Source: Roseivirga pacifica | Lineage (GTDB): Bacteria; Bacteroidota; Bacteroidia; Cytophagales; Cyclobacteriaceae | NCBI RefSeq assembly: GCF_900111145.1 | Contig: NZ_FOIR01000001.1 | Coordinates: 627,501 to 691,500, forward strand | Length of the DNA stretch: 64,000 bases | Direction: 5' to 3' | Shown here: positions 26,631 through 34,473 of the stretch, one piece after another | Position numbering within the stretch: position 1 is the first letter of the stretch | Layout: every line of letters starts with the position of its first letter | The notes under the pieces: model-generated | Database searches by the model: none | Seen by the model: the letters and a program-made list of their open reading frames with translations, nothing else | What the model was told of the DNA's origin: nothing | Position numbers and translations under genes: made by a program

Positions 26631-27210
26631 GACTGGACAGTTTCTTTCTTAATTTCAAAATTCTTGGTTTCAATCGTCTCCAAGCATTATGGAAGTCAGT
26701 TTCACTCATACCAAGATCCTTTCTAATGGCTTTAGGTTTAATTATACCGTCTGCCATGCATTCAAATATCATCAGTTCATCATCTGATGCACCATTTTCA
26801 AGGAGGAAGTCATAGGCTTCACTTCTTAGCTCCTTATATAATACTGAGTCCTCGGGGCTCAGGTCATTAGAGGCATCAGGTATATCCAAATCCGGACTTT
26901 CCTTTGGTGAAGCCTTTCTAAATGAGTTATTGATATGGCTATCTATGACGCTCTCCAAGAAATCCTTGAATGTTGGATATTCATCTGTATTCCAATTTCG
27001 AGTGCCTTCAACAAGTGTAAGAGATAAGACCTCACTCAGCTTTTTTTCTGCTAGTGCTAACAATTCATCCTTACTTCCTTTAATTCCATATCGAGTAATC
27101 AGGCGCTTTATAGAGAAGGCAATAAGGTTAATCCAAAGCTGTTCCCAATCTTCCTTTTGAGCAGCCTCCTGAAGGCCATTTTTTGATATTATATTGTTGG
27201 ATACTTCCAT
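26623..27210 (-). CDS. Sigma-70-like regulator (first gene of ImmA cassette)
   Basis: 195 aa from ATG 27210 (a longer frame to 27249 is open, but its N-terminus looks like leader sequence). The C-terminal ~50 residues (DDELMIFECMADGIIKPKAI then RKDLGMSETDFHNAWRRL) look like a sigma region 4 helix-turn-helix. The N-terminal part is helical like a degenerate region 2 but lacks a clear core motif. It probably controls its own operon and perhaps the divergent CBASS operon 135 bases away. Sigma-like is a resemblance, not a proven assignment. Confidence 0.55.
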   Translation of the reverse strand: MEVSNNIISKNGLQEAAQKEDWEQLWINLIAFSIKRLITRYGIKGSKDELLALAEKKLSEVLSLTLVEGTRNWNTDEYPTFKDFLESVIDSHINNSFRKASPKESPDLDIPDASNDLSPEDSVLYKELRSEAYDFLLENGASDDELMIFECMADGIIKPKAIRKDLGMSETDFHNAWRRLKPRILKLRKKLSSHD

Positions 27211-27345
27211 CCTTTCAATAACAAATGCTGAGAACGTTAAAAAAAACACAAACTGTCTTGTAAATTTTTTTAAATGGTCAGCATTAGATAGTAGAGGTCA
27301 AAACATGATTTCGATTAAACTTTAAAGAAAGAAAAAATAGCGACA
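27211..27345. promoter_or_regulatory. Divergent promoter region between ImmA cassette and CBASS
   Basis: An AT-rich 135-base gap separates the two divergent operons, and must hold both promoters. No motif could be fixed with confidence. Confidence 0.4.
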
Positions 27346-27519
27346 ATGGCAACAAATAAACCATATGGCGATAACGCCAGAAAAGGGCAAGTGAGAGGTA
27401 GGTCTCAGACCCTTAACCCAAAAACAGGACAGTGGACTAAAAGAGATACCGGCACTGGCAAGTTTATGGATGGAAAAAAGGATGGGACTCCCTTCAAAGG
27501 GGTTCGAAAAGAAAACTAA
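27346..27519 (+). CDS. 57-aa basic protein at the head of the CBASS operon
   Basis: A short gene from ATG 27346 to TAA 27517-27519. The product begins MATNKPYGDNARKGQVRGRS, has a central TQWTKRDTGTG-like segment (GQWTKRDTGTGKFMDGKK) and ends KGVRKEN. It has no hydrophobic stretch and is strongly basic. Near-identical small proteins occur in many bacterial genomes, from memory of the family pattern, with no known role. It lies 7 bases before the NUDIX gene, so it is part of the same transcript. A nucleic-acid-binding role is only a guess from the charge. Confidence 0.75.
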   Translation: MATNKPYGDNARKGQVRGRSQTLNPKTGQWTKRDTGTGKFMDGKKDGTPFKGVRKEN

Positions 27520-27526
27520 ACAGATT

Positions 27527-28291
27527 ATGGGAGTAGCTTCGACAATATTACTTACTGCAGCAAAACCGCTCCTATCCAGGGGAGCCGCTGTCGTATGGGA
27601 AAATCGCAATCACATTAACCTGCTGAGGAAGACAAAGTTTGGTAAGTACAAAAACATGAGTATTCGTTTCTCAATGAGCGGTCTTTTCAAGATACAAATT
27701 CCTGGTACAAACAAATACCTGCTTGTTTTTAACAGGAGAATTGAGAATCAATTGCAGCCAGTCGGAGGGGCCTATAAACGCTATGGAGATGATAGTCTGT
27801 TTAATAATTGGGGATATAAACCCGACAGCTCGCGAAACGGATTAGATGTTGATGAAAAAAGCTCATCAGACCTAAGATTTTCCGTTGAAGGCCGATATGC
27901 TAGTGAAGTACTTAACTGGTTTGAAAGCCGTAGGGAAAGAGAAGAAAACCCAAAGCGTGAATTTAATGAGGAGCTATTGGAGACAGGTATTCTTGACTCT
28001 AAAACTTTTTCGCACTTTGACTTTAAACATATTAGACGGTTTTCTAAAACGCTGTCATGGAGCGATTACTTCAGTTGTTATGAGATTTTGACTTATGACA
28101 TTTTTGAGATGATTCCTGATGAAGCACAAAAACTATCCTTAATAGAGTTAGCTAATCAAGAACTAGATATCACAAAAGGATATGCTGTGGTGAGTTGTGA
28201 CGACATAGAACAGCTACGGCTTATGGCAGGCGGTAAACAAATTGCTCGCATCGGACAACATGCTAAGTTATTAATCAATCAAAGCTTTTAA
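27527..28291 (+). CDS. SMODS-associated NUDIX-domain protein (CBASS accessory/effector)
   Basis: 254 aa from ATG 27527; the longer frame from 27470 would overlap the 57-aa gene and is rejected. A moderately hydrophobic N-terminus (MGVASTILLTAAKPLL) may be a membrane anchor. The domain IRFSMSGLFKIQIPGTNKY ... PVGGAYKRYGD resembles the Sa_NUDIX family, and REFNEELLETGIL at about 144-156 is the core of a NUDIX box (REFxEEL). NUDIX enzymes hydrolyse nucleoside-diphosphate-linked compounds. In CBASS loci such proteins are predicted to sense or degrade nucleotide signals, or act as effector. It lies 2 bases before the CD-NTase. Confidence 0.75.
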   Translation: MGVASTILLTAAKPLLSRGAAVVWENRNHINLLRKTKFGKYKNMSIRFSMSGLFKIQIPGTNKYLLVFNRRIENQLQPVGGAYKRYGDDSLFNNWGYKPDSSRNGLDVDEKSSSDLRFSVEGRYASEVLNWFESRREREENPKREFNEELLETGILDSKTFSHFDFKHIRRFSKTLSWSDYFSCYEILTYDIFEMIPDEAQKLSLIELANQELDITKGYAVVSCDDIEQLRLMAGGKQIARIGQHAKLLINQSF

Positions 28292-28293
28292 CC

Positions 28294-29469
28294 ATGATAG
28301 ATATATTTAAGAATTATGATCTACAACGGGAAGAACTCTTAGCAAGAATTGCTCAAGAGCTACAACTTGACCAAACTCGTTTAGATAGAATGGATTCCGC
28401 TTACAACGCTGTGTCGAAACTACTTGAGAGCGATGAAGAGTTTTTTGATGGATTCCAAATTGAAATTTATGCACAGGGATCAAAGCGTATAGAAGCAACC
28501 GTAAAGCCAATCAACAATGAAGATTTTGATTTAGATACAGTATTACACATTTATGATCCGTATTTCAATCATTCCCCAGAAGAAATATACAACGCGCTTG
28601 TAAAAGCACTGCAAAAGGACTCCTATTATAAGGAGATTATGGAGAAGAAAACACGTTGTATCAGGTTAAACTACAAGGGAGACTTTCATATGGACATTCT
28701 ACCTGCCTGTATGCCAAATGCTTTTGAAAAGGAAATAATTAAAATTCCCGAAAAGGCCCTTAAGAATTGGTCGTCAGGGAATCCAAAGGGCTTCGCTAAA
28801 TGGTTCTTAAATATTGCTAACTCAGTAGAGGAACCAATGTTGAAAAGGTATGCTGATGTCCTTTTGGAAGCCCAGATTGATACAGAGCCACTCCCTCAAG
28901 AGCTTTATATGAAAACACCTCTTCAACGTGTGGTTCAGCTGTTAAAGAGGTATAGAGATATCTATTATGAGAATCGAGATTATAGGGTATCCAGTATAGT
29001 TATTACCACTTTAGCTGCCAGATTCTATCAAGGTGAAAGCTCAATTTTTGATGCGATGGATCATATTCTTACAAGAGTGACGGGCAGCTATACTGATTCA
29101 ATAAGGAGTGGTCACAGGTTCAAAGTTCTTAATCCAGTTAACAAGGATGAGGACTTTACGGACTCCTGGACAAATAAACACTATGAAAGCTTCAATCGCT
29201 TTATTACACACCTTTATTCAAAATGGCAGAAGTTAAAAGGTTCCTTTGAAACCAGTAAGAACGACTATATCGAGCTTTTTGGAGAAGGGGTCTACAAGAA
29301 ATCATTAAATGAACAGTTCATGAGTTTCTCAAAAAGTACGGATGATGTTCTTACAAAATCCAGTAGTCTCATAAACGGAGGCATGGCATATACAGATTCT
29401 AATGGACAAATTAATAGGGAGAGAGGTGTTAAAAATGGGACCCATCACAGCTATGGAGGAGAGTATTAG
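28294..29469 (+). CDS. CD-NTase (cGAS/DncV-like nucleotidyltransferase) of a CBASS system
   Basis: 391 aa. Pol-beta-type nucleotidyltransferase: QGSKRIEATVKP with the GS motif at residues 62-63, NEDFDLDT with the metal-binding Asp79-x-Asp81, and the third Asp134 in FHMDILPA. Helical C-terminal domain. Upon phage infection such enzymes make cyclic oligonucleotides that switch on an effector. The C-terminus is HHSYGGEY, exposed and Gly-rich. In type II systems the C-terminus is the site of conjugation. The product nucleotide cannot be told from sequence. The gene overlaps the E2-like gene by 35 bases (29435-29469). Confidence 0.88.
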   Translation: MIDIFKNYDLQREELLARIAQELQLDQTRLDRMDSAYNAVSKLLESDEEFFDGFQIEIYAQGSKRIEATVKPINNEDFDLDTVLHIYDPYFNHSPEEIYNALVKALQKDSYYKEIMEKKTRCIRLNYKGDFHMDILPACMPNAFEKEIIKIPEKALKNWSSGNPKGFAKWFLNIANSVEEPMLKRYADVLLEAQIDTEPLPQELYMKTPLQRVVQLLKRYRDIYYENRDYRVSSIVITTLAARFYQGESSIFDAMDHILTRVTGSYTDSIRSGHRFKVLNPVNKDEDFTDSWTNKHYESFNRFITHLYSKWQKLKGSFETSKNDYIELFGEGVYKKSLNEQFMSFSKSTDDVLTKSSSLINGGMAYTDSNGQINRERGVKNGTHHSYGGEY

Positions 29470-29875
29470 AAAAGAACACCAGAACAATTGCCATTTGTTC
29501 TTAAGCTTTCAAAAGTTTCTAGCAGAACAGCACTTTGATTGGTTGAGGTTAATGATTAGTTCAGATAGAAAATCTTTAATAGGGAAGGGCATTTTAGATG
29601 TAAATGGTAAGAATTATGAAATTTTAATATCATACTCTCCATTTAATAAATTTAGATACGATAGGATTTATATAAATGACTATAAAATAAAATTTCATAG
29701 AGATATTCATCTCTATTATGACCTTTCTCTATGTCTTTATCATCCGCTGATCGATCAAATTGCTTTCAAAAAGATTAACCTATTTGAAATGATTCCCTGG
29801 ATATCGGAATGGATCGTATTTTATGAACAGTGGAAAAAATACGGCGTTTGGCTCGGTAAGGAGATAAAGCATTAG
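29435..29875 (+). CDS. E2-like protein of short type II CBASS
   Basis: 146 aa from ATG 29435 (MGPITAMEES; ATG 29453 is also possible). The C-terminal half has the bacterial E2-like signature: SLCLYHP with the candidate catalytic Cys100, then IPWISEWIVFYEQWKKYG and VWLGKE. In CBASS short type II operons, such an E2 without an E1 domain attaches to the CD-NTase C-terminus and raises its activity. No E1 or JAB gene is next to it, which agrees with the short type. It is the last gene of the rightward operon and faces the NdpA-like gene, 16 bases apart. Confidence 0.78.
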   Translation: MGPITAMEESIRKEHQNNCHLFLSFQKFLAEQHFDWLRLMISSDRKSLIGKGILDVNGKNYEILISYSPFNKFRYDRIYINDYKIKFHRDIHLYYDLSLCLYHPLIDQIAFKKINLFEMIPWISEWIVFYEQWKKYGVWLGKEIKH

Positions 29876-29891
29876 GCTTTTTTTATGTTTT

Positions 29892-30929
29892 TTAGCTCTC
29901 TTCGTCATAGTAGATTTTATAGTATTTCCTTCCTTTTGAATCTACTCCCTGTTCAATCATATCTCTGTTACCATGAATGTATATGTGAAAATTTTTATCA
30001 AGCTTTAGAACACTCTTAAATGAACGAGCTTGTTTCTTGACGGCTTGTTTTGAGATGCCAAATTCATTGGAAAAAGTAACTTCATTTTGTTCTCGGTAGA
30101 TTTGGTCAAACTTGTTGAATGATTCAATTACATCTGCATTCTGAAAGACTTGATTTTCGAATTCAGTTTTGTCAAAACACTCATGATTCTTGAAATATTC
30201 TACTGAACGATTTAAATAATTGATCTGATCTGCCTTTTCTATTCCATTGTCTCCAGAAAGTTCCTTGGTAACAAACTGTTTGGTTAAGCCTAAAAACTGG
30301 TTGGTATAATGGTATTCGTTTTTCTTGTTTTGAATGCCCAAAAAATCATCCTTCCAATATTGAGCTTCAGTGTTTCGATTTGTATTGTCTATAAGCGAAA
30401 TTAAATAACCATTTTGGCTTTCAGTATTAAAAATAAGGCAGCCTTTGTCGATTTTTCGAGTATTTATGCCTTTGACGTCAGTCAAGCCATATCCGTCATT
30501 TGTAACATCAATTTTTAGGACTGTGTCCTTTGTTTCGGACTTGAATAAACCAATACAGTCAACTATATCATCATTAAGTTGACAATCCTTTAAATAGAAC
30601 AGACACAGTTCACCACCCTTAATTTGTGGGTGAGTACTTTTGTCATAAAGGAGTCTGCCAATATTCTTGGATTGCTCAATAAATGAGTCCGAATTCTGAA
30701 AGACTAAACTCGCAAAATGATTCATGGGGTTCAATTCCACATCATGAATAAAGTGAAATTGATAGAGTTCCTCCGATTTGAAATTACTTTCGATCAATTG
30801 GTTTAAGCAACCATTAATGCGCGAAGTGTCAGTGAGGGTCTCGGAAAAGCGTGCCCCGTCCCCGTTACTTTTATTTCCAATATGATGAACGATGAATTTT
30901 TGAAATTCTCCAGGTCTAAAGACATGCAT
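29892..30929 (-). CDS. NdpA/YejK-like nucleoid-associated protein
   Basis: 345 aa from ATG 30929, two bases after the TGA of the ATPase gene. The sequence follows the 37-kDa nucleoid-associated family (PF04245): FIVHHIGNKSNGDG, a middle segment GGELCLFYLKDCQL with DIVDCIGLFKSE, and VTKELSGDNG. It is the last gene of the leftward ABC three-component operon. NdpA relatives in bacteria bind DNA, so it may mark DNA for, or protect it from, the system. Its role here is unknown. Confidence 0.8.
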   Translation of the reverse strand: MHVFRPGEFQKFIVHHIGNKSNGDGARFSETLTDTSRINGCLNQLIESNFKSEELYQFHFIHDVELNPMNHFASLVFQNSDSFIEQSKNIGRLLYDKSTHPQIKGGELCLFYLKDCQLNDDIVDCIGLFKSETKDTVLKIDVTNDGYGLTDVKGINTRKIDKGCLIFNTESQNGYLISLIDNTNRNTEAQYWKDDFLGIQNKKNEYHYTNQFLGLTKQFVTKELSGDNGIEKADQINYLNRSVEYFKNHECFDKTEFENQVFQNADVIESFNKFDQIYREQNEVTFSNEFGISKQAVKKQARSFKSVLKLDKNFHIYIHGNRDMIEQGVDSKGRKYYKIYYDEES

Positions 30930-30931
30930 AA

Positions 30932-32794
30932 TCAACTGCTATATACATTATTTGGAATTAAGCCTTTTCCATTAATAAATTCATCAACGGTATGGAAGTA
31001 TTGTAAATCATTATTTTCCCAGTAGTCTCTTGGAGCATGTTCTACCATAAAAATTTGAAAATGATCCTGCTTATCCACTATTATATATTCCAGAAAGGTG
31101 TTTAGTAATTTGAAGGCATCAAGCAATTTTGTTTTATCATCATTTCCTTTGTCATTATCACCTGTATAATATGGAATGCTAGGCTGATCAATAAAGAGAA
31201 ACTGCGGTACATGAGTTTGCTCAATGTTAATCATATGCTCATGGAGACCCAAGTAGACACAAAGATGCATGAACATATAATTTGATTTACTTCCCACATT
31301 ATCTAGAGGGAACAGTTGTCCTTCTGGATACAACTGTAGAATCATTCTCTCTGGATTGAAATCAATTCGGCTATTTTGATAAGCTGGAAGAGAATTCAAT
31401 AAATTGAAATTTCTTTGGATACTCTCATTTAACATAGACCTCATGTTGTGCTTAATTTGAGAGGATTCAGCAGGGATTTTTTCAAGCTGACCTTTTTCTT
31501 CGTTCAAGTTATTAAGTTGTACTTCATCTATGGGTTTTGGGTCGTAAAGAGGTAGATTTTGAAGAGCATGTTTAATTTCGCCAAGAATCATAAACTTCTC
31601 TCCTCTTGAGAAGTAGTCTTTCCTTATTTCAAGAAGTTCAGCCAACCTTTTTGTAACGTCCTCCAACTCTTTCTTAAGTTCAGCTAAATTACCTGATGGT
31701 TCCGGTGAAGGAGTAACCTTCCTTGATAGACTGGCCTTAATTTTTTGAAGAGATTCTTCCAGAGTGTCTACGAACACTCTTGTCTCATAAGAATCAACAA
31801 GTTGATCAGAGAGTTTAGAGTTTAAAAATTCAATGGGTTGAAGACTATCAGAAGATTTTTTTAGGTTCCTGTAGTATGATTTAAGCTCCCTTTGATACCG
31901 GTCAATTGAGTTGACTTCACTTTGAATCTGAATTCGTCTTTTATCCAAATTTTCTATCTCCTCAAACAAATTAGAATTCTGAATTACTTCTTTATTTGTG
32001 CTTACAATATCATTCATGAATGATATTGCCCATTCTGGGTCTCTAAAGGAGGTAGTGTATTCAATAAAATTATATTGTTTGCATCTATTAAAGAGGGCTA
32101 ATACAGAGCTTTCGAATGATTTCTGTTTTCTAACATTTTTGTTTTGTTGTCTCTGGATTTTCTTCAATTCAGCTTCAATTTCCACAAGTCTTTCCTTGGC
32201 TTTGATAATTGCCATATCATTCACCCCAATAATTAAATTAAATATGTGGGTCAGGGCATCATCATATTCAGTCTTCCCATAGAACGTTGTATCAAAATAC
32301 GTTTCAGGGGCACCTATAACGGTTTCGGTTAAAGAGTTGAAAAGAAGAAAGTGCCTATAGGAAATATTGAATGATGACTGTCCCAAATCCTTGCCGAAGG
32401 GGAATCGCAGTGAATCATCGATACCAAATTCAGCATCTAGGAATGTCTTTATTTCAGGTATAGTACTATTTACCTCTGGGGTCTCAGGAAGTGCCTTAGA
32501 ATCGAAAAATACATCTGCTGCTACAGTGCCTCTCTTTGGGCTTTTTCGGGCAATAGAAACTTCCTTATCATCGACACTAAGGTGTATGCCAAACCATTCG
32601 ACTTTTTCATAAATGGTATTTGCTATATTAACCTTGCCAGAAAGGAGACAATAGTCAATTATACTCCAGAAACTCGTTTTACCAGTTGTTGCATCACCTG
32701 TAATTACATTAACTCTATCAGCTAAAAACTTGTAACTCTTTGGATCATCACCATTCTGAAACCATAATTTTATCTCATGAAGGACGAATCTCAT
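30932..32794 (-). CDS. DUF3732-type ABC/SMC-like ATPase of an ABC three-component system
   Basis: 620 aa. Rad50/SMC-like ATPase: Walker A GDATTGKT at residues 33-40, a coiled-coil middle (~200-420), Walker B FLFIDQPS with Asp536, and a VEHAP switch His at ~586. There is no clear zinc hook. DUF3732 ATPases are the motor subunit of the ABC-3C conflict systems described by Krishnan, Burroughs, Iyer and Aravind. The start ATG 32794 overlaps the stop of the middle-component gene (ATGA). It likely senses DNA structures and licenses the nuclease-like effector. Confidence 0.85.
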   Translation of the reverse strand: MRFVLHEIKLWFQNGDDPKSYKFLADRVNVITGDATTGKTSFWSIIDYCLLSGKVNIANTIYEKVEWFGIHLSVDDKEVSIARKSPKRGTVAADVFFDSKALPETPEVNSTIPEIKTFLDAEFGIDDSLRFPFGKDLGQSSFNISYRHFLLFNSLTETVIGAPETYFDTTFYGKTEYDDALTHIFNLIIGVNDMAIIKAKERLVEIEAELKKIQRQQNKNVRKQKSFESSVLALFNRCKQYNFIEYTTSFRDPEWAISFMNDIVSTNKEVIQNSNLFEEIENLDKRRIQIQSEVNSIDRYQRELKSYYRNLKKSSDSLQPIEFLNSKLSDQLVDSYETRVFVDTLEESLQKIKASLSRKVTPSPEPSGNLAELKKELEDVTKRLAELLEIRKDYFSRGEKFMILGEIKHALQNLPLYDPKPIDEVQLNNLNEEKGQLEKIPAESSQIKHNMRSMLNESIQRNFNLLNSLPAYQNSRIDFNPERMILQLYPEGQLFPLDNVGSKSNYMFMHLCVYLGLHEHMINIEQTHVPQFLFIDQPSIPYYTGDNDKGNDDKTKLLDAFKLLNTFLEYIIVDKQDHFQIFMVEHAPRDYWENNDLQYFHTVDEFINGKGLIPNNVYSS

Positions 32795-33243
32795 AATTGT
32801 ATTTTTAAGAGGCTATATAATTCAGAAATACTAAGTAGGCTAAACATATAAAGAACCGCAGGTATGGCCTTTTCAATTTTCGTATACCTCTCTCCCAAAT
32901 TATCATCCTTAAGTAAGATACTGTTACGGGCTTCTATATGTGTTCCAATTTCTATTTGACCACTTTGCTTAAGAATCATGAGTGAATTGATCATGACAGG
33001 GAGTAAAGACAAGAACCTTTGATTAAATGAAGTGAACAATCTAGGTTGTTGCTCAATCAAGATATTCAACGATATTTCACTGTCCTCCACGTTATTTATA
33101 TAATTTACGCTTCTATCGTCCAAAAGCAATGGTAATATTAGAGGTGCGATACCCATTTCTAGTTTGTCAGTTTTACTAAGAACAGATAAGAATATACAGC
33201 TAGATAGAGCTTCGTTATTGTATGTGTAATATACTTCTTTCAT
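32791..33243 (-). CDS. ABC three-component system middle component
   Basis: 150 aa from ATG 33243 (a TTG eight codons upstream is rejected). The sequence is helical with MKEVYYTYNNEALSSCIFLS and IGTHIEARNSILLKDD, as in the 'middle component' proteins that link ABC-3C ATPase and effector. Its start codon overlaps the TGA of the reading frame at 33240-33398, and its stop overlaps the ATPase start, both as ATGA. This places it firmly within one operon. Confidence 0.75.
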   Translation of the reverse strand: MKEVYYTYNNEALSSCIFLSVLSKTDKLEMGIAPLILPLLLDDRSVNYINNVEDSEISLNILIEQQPRLFTSFNQRFLSLLPVMINSLMILKQSGQIEIGTHIEARNSILLKDDNLGERYTKIEKAIPAVLYMFSLLSISELYSLLKIQL

Positions 33244-33398
33244 GTTTTTTGATATTTTCTTTCCCAATCAAAGTGCCAACCTATTTCTAATTTGTCGGAT
33301 AACGCATAGAAATGACCGTTGCTAAACTCAATTCCAAGATTGGGGAATTCAGAAATTTGAAGGTCTTCTTTTCGCAAGCTATCAATTAGGTCGCTAAC
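33240..33398 (-). pseudogene. C-terminal segment of the ABC-3C effector in the +1 frame
   Basis: A 52-codon open frame with no ATG, running from just after the effector stop to a TGA that overlaps the next gene's ATG. It reads VSDLIDSLRKEDLQISEFPN followed by LGIEFSNGHFYALSDK and IGWHFDWERKYQKT, which looks like a genuine protein tail with aromatic and charged residues. Effector and this segment would fuse if one base in TTAGGTTAGC were skipped. It is either a broken or frameshift-translated extension, or an own gene with a TTG start. The ATGA coupling argues that ribosomes reach this stop. Confidence 0.6.
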
Positions 33399-34473
33399 CT
33401 AAGTCTCTAATTTCAGATTCCAAGTCTCCAAGTGAAGCCCCGGTTTCAAGTTTACGCTCAATCCGCCTATATTTCGCTTTAAATTCATTAGCCCAGATTT
33501 CAATACTATTCTTTCTGAAGTCATCCATTTCCGTAGGTAAAACAAAGTTTTCGTCTACCCAGTATGAAAAATGATTAAGTGTCTTGAGCATTTTTGCAGT
33601 ATACTCCTCGATATATTTAGATCCACTTTTTACCTCACCAATATCCAATAGCTGTTTAATGAAAGTTTGGCTCTCTAAATCCTCAGTTAAGTGAATACGA
33701 AGTTCTCTTTTAGGCAGTGGTTTATCTTGAAACGCTGGTCGAAAACACCTTCCAAATCTTTTTGAAAAATCATCGAAAGTAATTTCAAACTGTTTGCGAC
33801 CCTTAATACCCAAGTATTTTGCCTCATGCATGTTTGAGGATAATTTTTCAAAAATTGGATCAACAAGCTCAGCTTGATTGCATTTACCCCATATTTGTTG
33901 TTTGACTCTTTCGGTAATATTATCGACTTCAGTATCAATAGTTAGCTTCTTAAAGAAGCGTTTCATTTTTCGTTTACCTAGACTCAAGATGTTCTTTATG
34001 TTCTTTTTGATTGTGCTATTCTCTGTTTTGCCTAATAGCTCTTTAAGAAAATTAACTAGCACTTCTAGATTCTCATCATTTTTGAATTGAAGTAAGGAAG
34101 TGATAAAATTATTGTTTCCATCGCTTTTATTCGTGATTAAAACAAAATTGTGAGAGTTTAAGAACTTTTCGTGGTCATCACTAGACTTTATAAAATCAAC
34201 CCAATTGCTTATAGTCTTCCATAAGTCTACGTCTAATTCAGTAAGGTTTTGTGATTTATCGTACGAGCCTGTTAGCACTGTGTGTTTGGCTTGGAATAGA
34301 ATTGTACTCCCATCAGGAAGATCTATGTGAATATCATCCTTGACTTCAAAACCAATTTTTTGGCCATAACGAAGTTCAAGTGATAGATACATAAATAAGT
34401 AAAACTGATAATCAAACCCTATTCCCTGTGCCGCAGCGGTATGTTGTTTTTGTATTGATTGTGTATTCGTCAT
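33394..34473 (-). CDS. ABC three-component system effector with nuclease-like N-terminus
   Basis: 359 aa. The N-terminal part (QGIGFDYQFYLFMYLSLEL, EVKDDIHIDLPDG, ILFQAKHTV) has the E...D...QxK pattern of the restriction-endonuclease-like domain also found in Cap4/DUF4297 effectors: Glu43, Asp46/47, Gln61-x-Lys63. The C-terminal ~200 residues match the ABC-3C effector C-terminal domains only in general layout. Likely cleaves DNA when released by the ATPase. The frame ends RDLG and then TAG, and a +1 frame continues for 52 codons (see 33240-33398). First gene of the operon, ATG 34473. Confidence 0.72.
   Translation of the reverse strand: MTNTQSIQKQHTAAAQGIGFDYQFYLFMYLSLELRYGQKIGFEVKDDIHIDLPDGSTILFQAKHTVLTGSYDKSQNLTELDVDLWKTISNWVDFIKSSDDHEKFLNSHNFVLITNKSDGNNNFITSLLQFKNDENLEVLVNFLKELLGKTENSTIKKNIKNILSLGKRKMKRFFKKLTIDTEVDNITERVKQQIWGKCNQAELVDPIFEKLSSNMHEAKYLGIKGRKQFEITFDDFSKRFGRCFRPAFQDKPLPKRELRIHLTEDLESQTFIKQLLDIGEVKSGSKYIEEYTAKMLKTLNHFSYWVDENFVLPTEMDDFRKNSIEIWANEFKAKYRRIERKLETGASLGDLESEIRDLG

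Noticed and set aside
27470-27526. Longer N-terminus of the NUDIX gene from ATG 27470
   Set aside because: It would overlap the 57-aa gene in another frame; ATG 27527 gives a clean 7-base gap and a hydrophobic N-terminus.
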